From Takakia lepidozioides (taxonomy: Eukaryota; Streptophyta; Takakiopsida; Takakiales; Takakiaceae), in assembly GCA_030704615.1 (NCBI GenBank), contig CM060731.1:61174756-61238755 (forward strand): a stretch of DNA of 64,000 nt. Direction: 5' to 3'. The first letter of the stretch is position 1. The number at the start of each line of letters is the position of its first letter. The notes under the pieces were generated by a model that was given only the letters and a program-made list of their open reading frames with translations, had not been told where the DNA came from and did no database searches. Below, one piece after another: positions 1 to 12,508 of the stretch. Made by a program: the position numbers and the translations under genes.

Positions 1-45
1 GAGTGAAGTTGAAAGCATGTCCTCATCCTCTCCACAAAATTAGGG

Positions 46-54
46 TTAGGGTTT
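46..54 (-). promoter_or_regulatory. telo-box upstream of the Alb1-like gene
   Basis: The plus strand reads TTAGGGTTT, the complement of the plant telo-box AAACCCTAA, about 230 bp before the first ATG of the next gene. Telo-boxes are known in plant promoters of ribosomal-protein and ribosome-biogenesis genes, which suits the predicted nucleolar product. The site is seen; its activity is inferred. A GA-rich stretch at about 210-265 probably lies in the 5' UTR. Confidence 0.45.
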
Positions 55-286
55 GGAGGGATGTATGTAAAACTCTATCTCGTTGAGCGAATGGCTACTC
101 GTTGCACCAAACGGCACGCTCTGCATACTGGAGAGATTGCAGAGAGATCGAGTCTGGGTTGAAGGCGAGGGGTAGATCCCAGGGAAATGGAGGGATGTGT
201 ATGTTTGTATAGAGAGAGAGAGGGTTGAAAATTTTGGTGTGGGGAGAGAGAGAGAGAGAGACAGAGAGTTTTGCAACGAGAGAAAG

Positions 287-1952
287 ATGAACAAGTTCAA
301 TCTGCCTAGGCGCAATATCCAGAAGGAGAGGCGTGCCAAGCGGGCTGAGAAGCGCCGCCTTCGATCCAGCGCTGCTACTAGTAAAGTCTCGAATGTGGTG
401 CCCCCACGTACTGTGTCCGGCAAGAAGCAACGAAAACTCCAGAAGAAATGGCGCAAGGTATGACAGTCTGGTCGCACCCTCCCTTCTTCTCCAAGGGGGA
501 AAGTATTTGTTATTAGAGACGGAACAATGGACTTGTTTGATGCTCATTCTCTTTCTCGTGTGGGCCTTAGCAACCTTGGGGTGTACCTGCCTTGGCCGCT
601 AATCCTCATAGAGGCGGTCCGAGTCTGCTCTCAATCATGAGCACCCGTGCACAACCAAACAACGAGCTGGCTGTGGATGATGTAAAGTATCAAATGAAAC
701 CACGGAGCTATCAGCCCTGCCGCAGTAACCCTCCTCTTGAACGCAGATGTGACACATACGGGTGTGATTTCATTCCAGTGACTTCACAGTTAACAGAGGC
801 TCGTCTAGGAGAAAACAAAAACTTCCAGGGCAGATTACAGAACTAGGTTTCAGTAGTCCAGACCTTATTTGAGCATTCAGCTGAAGAATTTCCCTGACGT
901 GTGGACGGGCAAGAACCCATTGTGTGCAGAACGCATGTGCCCACCATGGGTATGGTGACTTTACACTGCTTCCAGCGTTAGGAGTGAAGAACATGGAAAC
1001 GAACGTAGTTTGGGATTTGCAGCAGTGACATTCGATAGCTGTGAAAGCCAATTCTCTGTACATTATATAAATTACTTCAGTGTCCGAAAACAAAGGATTC
1101 ACAAGCAGCTCTTGGACTCATCGTAAGTTGAGAATACAAAATTATGGTCGACCTAAGTAGTTTGTAAAAGGGGAAAAAAAAAAAAAAAAAAAAAACCCCC
1201 CCTCCGTGCGAGAGAGTCATGAAGCAAGCCAGAGTTAAGGCTGTTTGCAGACGCAGAAGGAGGCTTTGCAAAGTGGATTGCTGACCATTCAAGATATTGA
1301 GATGATGGCTGTGGATGAAGAAGGTATGTATTCATTCTTTTGCTGGTCAGTCTGATCATAGTGCTATGTGAAGGAGATTTCTATGCTGGTTGTACTGTCC
1401 AAAATGCAACAGACTTGGTGTCTTGGGTCTCCTCATCGCAAAGATACTCAAAATGCTTTATCAAGGTGTTTCTGAAACAGTCTTTGGTACCAGGCAGGAA
1501 TGGTTGACAGATCTCCTTATCAGCTTTGGATCTCCTGCAGACATGTTAGAGTTTCATTTGCTTTCTTTCTTTTTCTCTCTCATTTGATGTGTGATGGCTT
1601 GGTTAGGTGGAGAGGGCCAAGGGTCATCGCATCGAAGGAGCATAAAGACTACAAATGGGTTTCATATCAAGAAACGTGCCAAACTGAGGATCAAAGGCTC
1701 TAGTCATGTCAAAGGTATGGAACAGTTTCATGATTATGAATCCCAGTGAGAACTGGCTAATGTTAGATTTTCCAAAGTACTGATGGGGAAAACCTTTATC
1801 TTCCCTAATTTCCAATTTACAGGTGCAGCTAGAACTTTCCCTCAACAGATTCACGTGCTGATTGACATTTGTTTGATGTTGCAGGGAAACAAGTCAGTGA
1901 AGTTATGGATCTGCCTCCAACAGATGCAGAAGGGGATGCAATGATCCAATGA
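287..1952 (+). CDS. small basic Alb1/C11orf98-like nucleolar protein
   Basis: Four exons (287-457, 1251-1323, 1607-1714, 1885-1952) join in frame with GT-AG borders and give 139 residues. The first 57 residues are very basic and end in a TVSGKKQRKLQKKWRK stretch. This is followed by QKEALQSGLLTIQDIEM and later a second basic patch with KKRAKLRIKG, then an acidic tail. The SGKK-RKL core with a following QKEAL helix is the pattern of the small ribosome-biogenesis proteins Alb1 (yeast) and C11orf98 (animals), which act in 60S assembly or the nucleolus. The family call is from motif memory only. A telo-box lies upstream. Intron 1 contains an A22-C7 run at 1174-1202. The start is the only ATG in frame with the basic N-terminus and close to the GA-rich leader. 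Confidence 0.6.
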
Positions 1953-3418
1953 TGAAATGACACGAGTCCTATTATCAACCAGACCATTTTAGAAAAATAG
2001 TGAATCAGTTGATGCTTTGTAAACTCTCAGAGAGATTTGATGAATGGCAACTAGGCAACGCAGTGCCTTGCAAGAGAAAATGGGTTTTCTGCGAAGGTTC
2101 ACTGCTGTTGCTTTGATCTCTCATTATGTCTGTAACGAGTTCAAGCAGTCATCATTTTGCAAAGTTGAAAGATGAGGACTTGCCACAAAAGATGTGTCCT
2201 TAGCTTTGGCTTTGCTTCATATGGGAGGATTCCCAATGTCACATCTAATTGATGCTGCACTTTCTTGGAAAAAACTCAACTGACGAAGCTGAATCCCTCA
2301 GGACTAGTGGATATGATAAGCTAGCCTAAATCTAAAGGATAGGGTATCTGTCTATGAGGATGATCATTGTAAGATAGAAACTTTTTGAGTTAAGTGAGGT
2401 AATTTGAAAATGCAATGACCACCAATAATTCCATTCCTCATTCATACAAGTGAATAAGGGCCTCTTTCCATGTGACCCCTTGATCGGGAAGGCAGCACTC
2501 CATGGGTCAAGACTGGAGATGGGCCTTGCTATGTGCAACCCACCTTCCCCGTGCAATTGATAAGTTCTACAGTCAGTTTGTCCAAGTTTTGATTCTATGT
2601 TGGCTGTTTTGCTTCTATGCACAGAACAACTGGCTGTAGGTCATAGGGATTGCAAAGACTTATTATAACAAGTCATAGAGCTGCCTGTCACCCGTGTTGC
2701 TCAAGTGTCCGCAATTTACTGTGGCTACAAACCCCCTTCTGGGGTTGAGGGAGTGTCCGGGTCATGGTACAAGGCATTTTTGACCCGCACTGATGTACAC
2801 GCATGACCTCAACCTCACCCCCTGAGGGCTGAGGGGGAATTGAACTTTGTTGAGAGGATGAGCAGCTAAAACTCTTCAGGTTCGGAAATGAGAATGTAGT
2901 CAAACCTACAGGTTCTGACAAATTTGGTAGGGTTTGGCACCATTAAGGTAGCTTGGGACATAGGTTTGGGCTTGGTTCGCAGTTGTACCATACATACAGT
3001 CACATGGGTAACAAGTGGTTAAGTATAGTCTACACATGCATAGCTGGATCCATAGCTTCCTTACCTCTACAATCAGGCCTAGCAAAATCAAATTCATGCA
3101 TTGTCAGTATTGTGTAAGTGCCCATATGTGTGAGGTTCCCTTGTGCTTTTTATCAATGCATTTCAATGGCCTCCATCCCTAATAAGGTTATTAAATCAGC
3201 ACACTGTTTCATTGGATTACCTGTCAAAATTGCAAGTTTGAAGTCCACATCACTTCCGTGGATGTCCTACTGGAAGCCGGGGTCCCGCATGAATTCATTG
3301 GGAAAAGTTGTAGGTGGTAGTTCAAAGTCTAGTACACAGCTCACATGCAGATATCTTTTGAATCTTTAAGAAGAAAACAGCTACTTAAACTGTCAATTCT
3401 TCCAAGGGAATTGTAGTG
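1953..3418. other. intergenic, convergent 3' ends
   Basis: This stretch lies between the stop of the Alb1-like gene and the stop of CCDC61 on the other strand. No open frame in it carries a recognisable motif or continues through plausible splice sites. It should hold both 3' UTRs and polyadenylation sites. No repeat family was recognised. Confidence 0.5.
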
Positions 3419-6400
3419 TCAGTGCCTTACTCTGGCCTTGGCTGACTTGAGAAAGGTCTGGAGTGCATGGAGCCGTGAGTCAATGTCCAACACCTCCTTA
3501 TCCTCATGTAGTCCCATCTCAGTTACAACACTGTATCGGCCTGTGAAAGGCCCAGCAGCACTTCAAACAATAGTAAGCTTTGGTGCACAAGGTGATATCT
3601 AGCTGAATATACTCAACACAACTGGAAATTGTGTGCCCACCTAAAAGTGACTATGGCCCGGTCTGTCTGACAAGGCTCTCCGGAGCTTTTCATGACTTAG
3701 AACCTTGGCATTTTACCCACTTATTTTCTGGTTTGTGTAAAGCAACTTACTACAGAGGTAAGGTAGGTTGTATCATTTGTCATCGAAGTTTCAGGAGCAA
3801 CTAGTGAAATGCGAGAAATAAGAGAGAAGGTTTGCCATCTAAATTTTCACTATTCCCCTGAGAAAGCTGAGTTTGCCCATGATAGTGCAGGCCTGGCCAT
3901 GAAATCATCCTTATGTAGAATAATTGGGTCAAGGTTTGTGCTTGAATAAGGGTTTGACCTGGCCTCGGGGAGGAGTTCCCACTTAAGTCTTTGAGGCTTG
4001 CTGTTGTATGTGATCCATGGGAATCAGTGTCGCTCAGTTCAATGCCCTCCATTTTGGCATATCTTTTCACGTTAAGTAACCAGGGTGGGTCAACGACATA
4101 CCGTCAAGTACCTTTCATCCTCCACTAGAAAGACTACAAAAAATTGAGATGAATCTATTCAGAACTTGACATAGCAAGCTTGCCAAATTCACAGCTGCAC
4201 CTTAGACAATGCCAATTATGTGGCAAATCCAAAACTCCTTTGCTCGGTGATAGAACACCATGCATGAGGAGGATACTTAGCAAGCTTTGCCTTCACATCC
4301 CTCAAAACTGTGCCCGGTGAACTTCCTCTGGATGCATTCAGACCAATCCCTTGCAAGCTCAGCTGTTTAACCAAAAGCCCAATTATGAGTGCATGTCTAA
4401 GTTGTGGGGAGGTTTGAGCACGCATGCCATCATTTAAAAGCAGGCTGGCAAGCTTAGTCATTGTTAGTTTCTTATTACATTCTTACCCCTGGAGGGATGC
4501 TGATCTTAAAACAAACAAACATAATCAAAGCAAATCCTGTGGTTGTCTTGCAGCCACAAATTGCACATTCACAGATAGTTATAGAAGATATGCAATGGAT
4601 GGTAGGGTCATCTGACGGTGTTTAGGCTACCTCGTTTTCATCGTCGCTAGTGAGACCATTAGGGGTTGAAGCAGTGCCACTGCCCTTCTTGCTTTCCGGA
4701 ACTCGTAATGGATGCAGACCAACTTTACCTCTCCTGGAAAATGCACCATCCTTGGATGTTATGAAACTAAACAGTTTTCAGTCATGTTGCGAAAAAGTGG
4801 AAGGTTCTTGAAACACATTGTTGGCACTCAATTCAGGTTCATATGCCAGCTGAAATAGGTTCAAGAAAGCTTGTCACAATTGCCATCTTCAGAAGGATTG
4901 GATGGCATCAGTGGGCAAAACTGTTGCATATCCTTCTCGTCCAATAGTGTGCATATGATTGTCCAACGACTGAAAGGAAATTTATTTGAGCTGAAGCTTA
5001 TTACTGCAAGGATATCTATCTATGCCCTACCAGCTCATTCACTTGTTAAAACTATGAAGTTTCCACTGCTTCCATAAATTAGAATCTATGCATAAATTAA
5101 GCATCAAAGCGTCAGAATGGTCAGATTAGATTGCTGAAAGTAAAAAGTTTGAAGTACCGGATCCTGTCAGGAGAGAGTTTGGCATTTGCTGTGTTGTATA
5201 TCATCTTTTCCCTGGCTCTTCCTGTCTTTGCAAGCTAGGAAAGACCCAAACAAAACCAAGGGAACACCACCTTTTCTTAGTAAACATGTCCACCTGAATT
5301 AAAAAAATGCACACTCGGACAAATTAAGCGACCCCTCGTAAATTAGTAGTGAGCTAGTTCACAGATCCAAATCTATAAGACCAGGGCATGATTCTTTTAT
5401 TCTGGTCCAGACTAAAGCAAAATATTACACTGACATATCTGTACACATTCTTAGTATTGAAATTGAAGGCAATCTAGCAGTCTGTGCGTTGAACTGTAAT
5501 GATTTCAAACAGCAGTTGTGGACTTCTAAGCGATCACCTCGCTCAGTGCACTGCCCCCATGTACAGATAGAGCGTTTTGTGATGACACTGCACACAGCTG
5601 GCGGGCTCTCACACCACTGGATCCAACACTCCTTGAAATTGCCCTGTTTTCAGCACCGCTATGACTCCCCTCTCTCTGGTTTAGTGATGATTTTTTTTCT
5701 GGAAATATGGAAAGATAGTTTTTTTGCTCTACTTTCTTCAAGGCACAAGAATGCCAGTTTGGGCGGAATAAAAAGAGAGAGAAATGAAATGAAATGGAAC
5801 TTCAGAGAGAATGTACTCATAAGATTGTTTGCCGTTGTTTGCCGAGAAATGGAACTTCAGAGAGAGAGAGAGATGTTTTGAGTACGTTACCTATCATAAG
5901 GGTCCGTTGACCGAGCTGATGAAGGCTGAGATTGCACTGCATGCTGGCCTCTAAGCTCCTTCAGAGATCGTCCCCTGGGATCAACATTATTCGCACGGCG
6001 GCTTGAATAGGCAGCGGATCCAAAAGAGGGGCAAGAAGATGGTCGAGAGCCTGCATGGTGTTTGATTGATTTTAGCGCAACAAAAGTCTGCACATATTTG
6101 TCAACTCTATAAGGTCTATGCCACGAACTGGAGCATCTACATATCCATTGAAGGGCGCATTCATATTGGTACTTTCTAATGCTTTTCACATTTCTAATGC
6201 ATCTCTAAGGTAAATTCCTGGTTCTTCCAGAAATGGAAAGAGGGGGAGGGACTCTAGCTATCAGTTCTTCTATACCTGGGGTGATACGACCACCGGCTGG
6301 GGAGTTTGCTCGACTAGACAAAGGTGTTGACCTCCGGCTTCGGTTTGTATACCCACCAACCAATCTTGTTGAGGGCACTGGAGATTGCCCCCTGACCCCT

Positions 6401-9400
6401 CAGCCAGGCATTTCATACATTAGATCAAGTTTAAGGTACCTATTAGTATGTCTGCTTCTTTTTCTCAGATAATTGACCTAAATACTGGATGTTTGTTTGC
6501 TACCAACATTTCTCCTATAGGCAAAGGGTAGCTTTCCATGAGATCATAAAGCTGTCAGAATGAATCCCTTGAGCTTCTAGTGTCAGGAAGAAGTACACTG
6601 CTGGGATGTGGAGAATAACCGGGGTCGTGTCCGACATGGAGGTAGATCCCTAGCACCCTGAATCTTCATCCTGGAAACAAAGAGGAATTACAGACATGTA
6701 AACACCAGATTTCTGAAAGCATGCCAAGCCAAATGATACTGGTCTAGCTACAGTAGTTTGATGACAGTTTTGTCAGTGTCTGAGAATAAACTGAGTCCCC
6801 ATTTCATCAAGAGTTTGTTCTCCCTACAGAGGGTCAGAACCTCAGTTTACCACAAAATTAATGTGCGGGCAATACCTTCTCTTTACAAGGTCAAGCTCGC
6901 TCTCTGATTCACGCATTTTTACACGCAATGTCTTCTCTGCTTCTCGCAGTTGCTTCACCTACCCACCATATCATCGTAAAATAAATAACCGTCTCTCCTG
7001 TCTGTCAAACCTTCCTTGCTGTCACACTTCTGGAGCAAGCCTTTTGCAATGGTTGTGCACCCCTCCCTTCCCCAACTTTTCTCCAGACTGGCCACCAAGT
7101 CTATGTGCACTTAGTTACAGCACTAAAAGTATGGTGAGCTATCTAACGCCAATAAATGTACTGTATATATGTATACTCCCTGAGTCATCCGCTCTCTTGT
7201 TTTCTCTCACATTTGTTTGGTTTATGTGTTTGTTCTCTACTAATTTAATGTCTCAGAAGTTTCTTCCTCACTTCCCTACTACTACCAAGTTAGAGACAAG
7301 CATGTTAAATGAGAGCATCTCTTTCTCTGCTTCTACTGGCTGTTCCTCCGATGTGCAGTGACAGAGACCAAACCCATTAAGCTCTAAGTGAACAAGAGCT
7401 ATCATCTGTTTGATTGTGATCCTGATCCTTCAACAGTAATCTTAGGAAAGGATACGACTGAATCCCTCTCTAAACCTCCCCTCCTTGAGGTATATGTGTG
7501 CACATGGTGTGCACACATAATGTCTGTCTATGCACACTGTGATGGGCCACCCACTTCTTGCATCAAGGTGGTATTCTCTTTAGCAAAACGGGCTGTGGCC
7601 TTGCGATGCACGCTGCGCTCACTTCGCAAATCTTCCTGCCCTCCCGCATGCCCACACAACCAACCAACAGTCTTTTCTGGCTCTTTCATTCCTCCCCTAA
7701 ATTCAGCCCAAAAACACTCACGAAGTTCCCTTTTTTCTAGGAGGAAGGGAAGGAAAGGAAAGGGATGAGCTAAGGTTAGTTACCCAGGCAAGCCAACACT
7801 GAGTTATTACTCTTAAAGCCATAGCATGCCAATATCACACACATAGGACAGATGACTTTAAGTTTTGTAATATTATTATCCATCATGTCCCTGCTAACAG
7901 AGGGAAGGACCACTAACCTCTCATCTTGTGAATTCATGAGCTGATCCATTGAGAGATCCCAAAAACTTCTCACCCATGGCACATCATGGGAAGGGAACTG
8001 ACCTGCACAGACATCACATCTTAACAAAGGAGCAGGAACCAAATAAGTCTTGGCAGATGCTAGACTTATAAGTGCACTGAGTAGATAAACTTAGGATGTT
8101 TTCGTTTTCTGGGGAAGAGATTTTCTTCTATCAGAACAGGAGCATGTATTTTTGAATTTGACCTTTGCATCATGATCTCATTCTACAAATAAATATTTTC
8201 TTTTCTTTTCTAGTGGAAGAGGATGACTGAATACCCATGGAATAATAGCGCGCGAAATGTTACTGTAGCCAGGGACTAACAAGAATAGTAGTCCCAACCT
8301 GAAGCTGATCCAATCTCGCCCGCAATGTTTGTGTCTCGTTTTGTTTGTCTTTCTGCACACAACAGTTTTTTGATAAACAGACAAAACAACTGTGAAACAG
8401 TACAAAGACAATTTCACTTTGCAGTTTCCTGTGCATGTTGAGGTCACTAGAACTTATAGATAATTTTATTGTTTGGCATATTGCAAACTATCAAAGCTCT
8501 TAAACCATATCTGAATGGAAGGCCAGCACTTAGAAGAGGTGTCTTGTTTGATGTCTGATGACACTGTGCAAACCCGAAGATTACGAGAGGAGATCCTATG
8601 TATGCCTCATAAGGGGGAATGGCATCCAACCTTAGCATCAAGTTTGGAGAAGAGTAGGTCACATTTCTTCTGGGTAAGAATAAGTTCCTTTGCCAGCTTC
8701 CTTCGGTCATCTTCAATTTCCCTGTACCACTTTGACACAGACTGTGCAGCTAAAAACAAAGCTGAAATACACATTACCTTCTCATGTACCTACAGATAAA
8801 CAGTTGTAGGGGTGAAGCCCCTTCATGACACAGGAAAGGCAGTCCCTGATATGGAATACATGGGCTATTAGTGAGGGCCAAGACCAGCTGGCAAAGCTCC
8901 AATGACAAACCAATGGCAAACCAAGACACCCAAAGGGTGGTCCCCTGGAAGCAACAAGAGTTAAACATGCAAACACTTAATTGCAAAATGGAGGGGATAT
9001 CTTTAGTACAAACCAACAGGGAACACACTGGACTTGTTCTAGTATGAGTAGGCCTTCTCCACAACATTACCTATGATCGGAATGGCCATTGCGTCCAAGT
9101 AGTCTGTATGAATCCTCCATGCAGCTCAGCTACAGTTGTCAGCGGAAACCCCAACATACAACAGTCAGGACGGATTTCCACAATGAATGCCATAAGATGC
9201 ACAAAAATCTTTGAGAGACCCTCCCCTAAGACTGGCTTGGTATTCATCAGTTTTTTTTATAGGTCATTCCTCATGGACCAGCTGGACCTCCCTCTATCAA
9301 GGATGTTTTAACTGTCTTTCTTTGTTTCCATAGTAGTTCTATGGTTCTTTCCACACTAGCTTCTTTCTGCTTTCTGTCCCTTGGGCTGCTTTTGGGCTTT

Positions 9401-11636
9401 AGTTTTGTCTCCCCTCTCTTGTTTTTTCCATTTTGTCCCATAAGCTCTTTTTCCTTTCCGCGGACTTTATAAAGTACCGTTTCATTTCATTTCAATTTTC
9501 TACTATGACATCTGGGGTCGGTACTACTCTCTGTTCTGGGACAGCCAATCCCTCAGTGAGATCTTCTGCTGAAAGGACCAGAAATGACTGGGAGCATATC
9601 TAGCAAAGTTCTCCACCTTAGACAATCTCTTGACTTTGAATACTCATTTTTGGGCTGCCTGTTGAGGGCCTCACATTCATTGTCGAGTTGTGCCATAAGC
9701 TCTTGCCTTCTGTCGACATTATAAAGTTTTTCTCCTTGTTTCTTTGTTTTTCAACCTTCTGATAGTTCCTAAGTAGGTTCCTTCATATAAATTTGTAAAG
9801 CTTTGTAAATTGTTCAGGGAAAGGTGAACAATCATCCTTTGTTGTTAGAACATCAAGAGAGAATGTCGCACCTGAGCAGTAAGCCGGTCGTTTTCTTCCC
9901 TTAATCTCCGTATCTCCATGCTTTGACTGTCAGTGCTTCTAATAGAATCTTCATCATCAAGTTCCCGACGTCTTTCCACTTTCTTTTGAAGCGTATTTTT
10001 AGCATCCTCTAGTTCATCCCGCAAGCGACGTATTGTTCGCTTGAGTGCCTCTGGCTCTGGATTCTCCTCATACAGTAGCGGGAGAGGGTAGTGCACCCTG
10101 CACATCATTGTTAAAAGACAATGCTCAAGCCCAACACTTTCTACTCCATCCAAACCAGATGCCAGGCTGCTACTACAGGAAATTCTTAATAAATGTATTA
10201 CCTGCCTGCACAAGGCTACAGCAAGCAATTTTTATTGAGTAAATTATCACAGGGCAAGCTGAGCTCATATACTAGCCTGAATGCTCAACCAAATGATTGA
10301 TAAAACCAATTTACCGATCAAATTCCCCTGTGTAGGTGAGGATGAGATATCGTTTGTTGCTTGATGCGCTCCGAAAAGGCTGTAGCCCCATGTCCCTGCT
10401 CTTCCTGCTTCAGATGGAGCACATGCACACAGACTTCTGTCATTTAACAGATTCCCAACTTGATCTCGAAGCATACTGGAAGGGAGAGAAAGAAGTTCGT
10501 GTAACATTCACTGAAGAATCTTCCAGCAAGTATACAAGTGCAGGCCCTCTTGCATAGAATAAGAAGTAGACTTCTCTCTGAAAGTTCTAAGAGTATCATA
10601 GTGAAATCATGGAAAACCTCTTGGTCTCCCACGGTGTCTGCCATTGAAGTCTGCCATTGAAGTTCATCCAATGAGAGTTGGGATGGCCAGGGGAACATGG
10701 AGCAAGTTCCTCCTGACTGATACTTACTTTGCACTCCTTGAGATCCAAACACTCTAGCAGATAATACTTCTGTGCATAAGTAAGAGAATTGGTTGCTTTG
10801 ACTGTCGATTGTGTGCTGAAGAGTGTTGTCTCATTTGATTAAGCTTATTGAATTGCTGGAATGTAACAGAACAATTTTACTTCTTTATTTGAAAAGTACC
10901 GGTTCTTAAGCATTTCCAGGTCCTGGTAGGTCAGCAGGTCAACAAAAACGGAGTCTGACTCTTGTAAGATAGAGGACCGCAGCATCTTCACAAACACTGC
11001 AAATTTCTTGAAGTTGCCTGTCTTCTGAGTGATGTCCTCGATATCTGCAAACAGGTTCTGGGAATTCCTTTTTGGGTAACCGTACGATGATTTGAACGAT
11101 TATATTGAATGCATTGTTTTTCACTATAACTAGGGACTACTTGATAGTGCTCATTGACGTGAGCTATTGGTTTGTTCCTTCGTGCTTTTCCTGCAGTGAA
11201 TCGTGACAGTTGGTTGGATGCACTCATTGATCACTCAGGTCCAACTTGCAATTGACGGTCATAATAGATGCTGTGGAAGTGAGGAAAACTACTTTGTGCT
11301 GACCATACTCCACTAAACTAAGAGTTGAACTGTTGTTTGCATTTAATTCGTACCTCCATTTAAGATAAGCGTAATTGACCACCAAGCACACATCCATAGA
11401 CTGGGGTTCTACTTAGTGCATGTTGTATAGTTGTAAACTTGGAAGCATATCACGCTAAAGAGGAATGAGGACTGACATCTGGCTGTGAAGTCTCCACGCC
11501 AGCGGGAGCCATCCGTCTTATGCTCTGCTTCCACACAAAGCGTATCTCCGGGGGCCAGTGCCACCGTGAGCAGATATTGCACATTCTGGAACACCAGCTC
11601 CACAACCTGCTCGAACTCCGAACCGCCATGGCTCAT
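3419..11636 (-). CDS. CCDC61: CCDC61 / VFL3 basal-body coiled-coil protein
   Basis: Thirteen exons with GT-AG borders join in one frame of 520 codons (519 aa, close to animal CCDC61): 11636-11477, 11044-10900, 10404-10315, 10097-9872, 8741-8631, 6958-6876, 6391-6276, 6050-5891, 5211-5158, 4733-4631, 4362-4277, 4062-3959, 3540-3419. Residues 1-139 match the globular XRCC4/SAS6-like head: WRGDF, IEDITQKTGNFKKF, SNKRYLILTYTGEFDR and RVHYPLPL. Coiled coil follows to about residue 270, then a low-complexity basic/serine-rich stretch. The C-terminus, LDIDSRLHALQTFLKSAK, matches the conserved end of the family. CCDC61 (VFL3 in Chlamydomonas) forms filaments at basal bodies and sets their number and orientation; seed plants without flagella do not need it. 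The start of exon 7 and the short exon 9 are the least certain borders. BUB1 starts divergently upstream. Confidence 0.92.
9425..9510 (+). mobile_element. LINE-B 3' tail in CCDC61 intron
   Basis: The plus strand carries the 3' end of the LINE-B family: CATTTTGTCCCATAAGCTC, then TTTCCGCGGACTTTATAAAG and a (TTTCA)n tail. The terminal hairpin is degraded here. A second, weaker tail sits at about 9690-9740 (CCATAAGCTCTTGCC, then ACATTATAAAG). Both lie in the intron between exons 4 and 5 of CCDC61, antisense to that gene. They look like severely 5'-truncated insertions. Confidence 0.65.
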
Positions 11637-12508
11637 AGCTTCCCGATTCTTCCGCTCCGACTCACACATACAATTCTCAGGTCCAGCGCCTAATATTATG
11701 TCTTTCAATATTATACCTCGCCTCTACAGGCATTATCTTCCCTTTCGTTCCTGCTGATCTGAATTTCCGTATTGTCTGTTGCGAATTCAACATATACGAT
11801 TAAATCTCGTGTAATTCTCTCTCTTTCGAATAATACCACACGCTCTCCGAATCTTTTTCTCCTTACCTTTTCTGAAAGACTCTCTCTCTCCCTTTTTAAC
11901 TCAAAACAACACCATCTCCCTATCGCATTATCTCTCTAAGCATTATCTTCCCTTTCGCTCCTGCAATTTCCGTATTGTCTCTTGCGAATTCAACATATAC
12001 GATCAAATCTGGTGTAATTATCTCTCTTTCGAATCATACCACACGCTCTCCGAATATTTTTCTCTTTTCCTTTCCTGAAAGACTCTCTCTCTCCCTTTGT
12101 AACTCAAAACAATCTCCCTACGCTCTTTCTCAAGCACGTTGTAGAATTTCTTCCAGACCACACACTCTGCGCTTCTCCCTCTCACTCTCGAAAGCAAAGA
12201 GAGTACCAAGAAACCCGGAATGGCAACATTGACTAACGATGACACACGTGGCGGACTCACATTGGTTATGTATCAGGTTCTCATCCACAATAGATGTCTT
12301 CTGTCCATGAGGCGGAGCATCATCCATGTACAGAATGTACTACGGCGGGAAGCACCTCATTTCAAACTCGCACAAGGCTGCTTCCAGATCTCGCATTCGT
12401 ATCCCAATTTCTCTCCTTTGAATTTGCGGATTGCCAGTATGTGAATTGTACAAAGGCAAGGATACTTGTACATTGATAGATGATTTTTCTGAGGGTTATT
12501 GTAGACTG
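11637..12508. promoter_or_regulatory. shared bidirectional promoter of CCDC61 and BUB1
   Basis: The two start codons are divergent and about 870 bp apart, so the interval must hold both promoters and 5' UTRs unless BUB1 has an earlier exon. It is CT-rich on the plus strand and contains a tandem duplication, listed separately. No clear TATA box was seen. Regulation from a shared region is inferred from geometry. Confidence 0.5.
11731..12123. repeat. tandem duplication, about 210 bp period
   Basis: Copy 1 (11731-11925) and copy 2 (11941-12123) both begin CATTATCTTCCCTTTCG. They share, in order, AATTTCCGTATTGTCT, GCGAATTCAACATATACGAT, ACCACACGCTCTCCGAAT, CTGAAAGACTCTCTCTCTCC and AACTCAAAACAA. 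Copies differ by scattered substitutions and short deletions, so the duplication is not very recent. It lies inside the CCDC61/BUB1 intergenic promoter. Confidence 0.85.

Noticed and set aside
1174-1202. A22-C7 run as a retrotransposon poly(A) tail
   Set aside because: No element sequence or target duplication next to it; it is probably a simple microsatellite in an intron.
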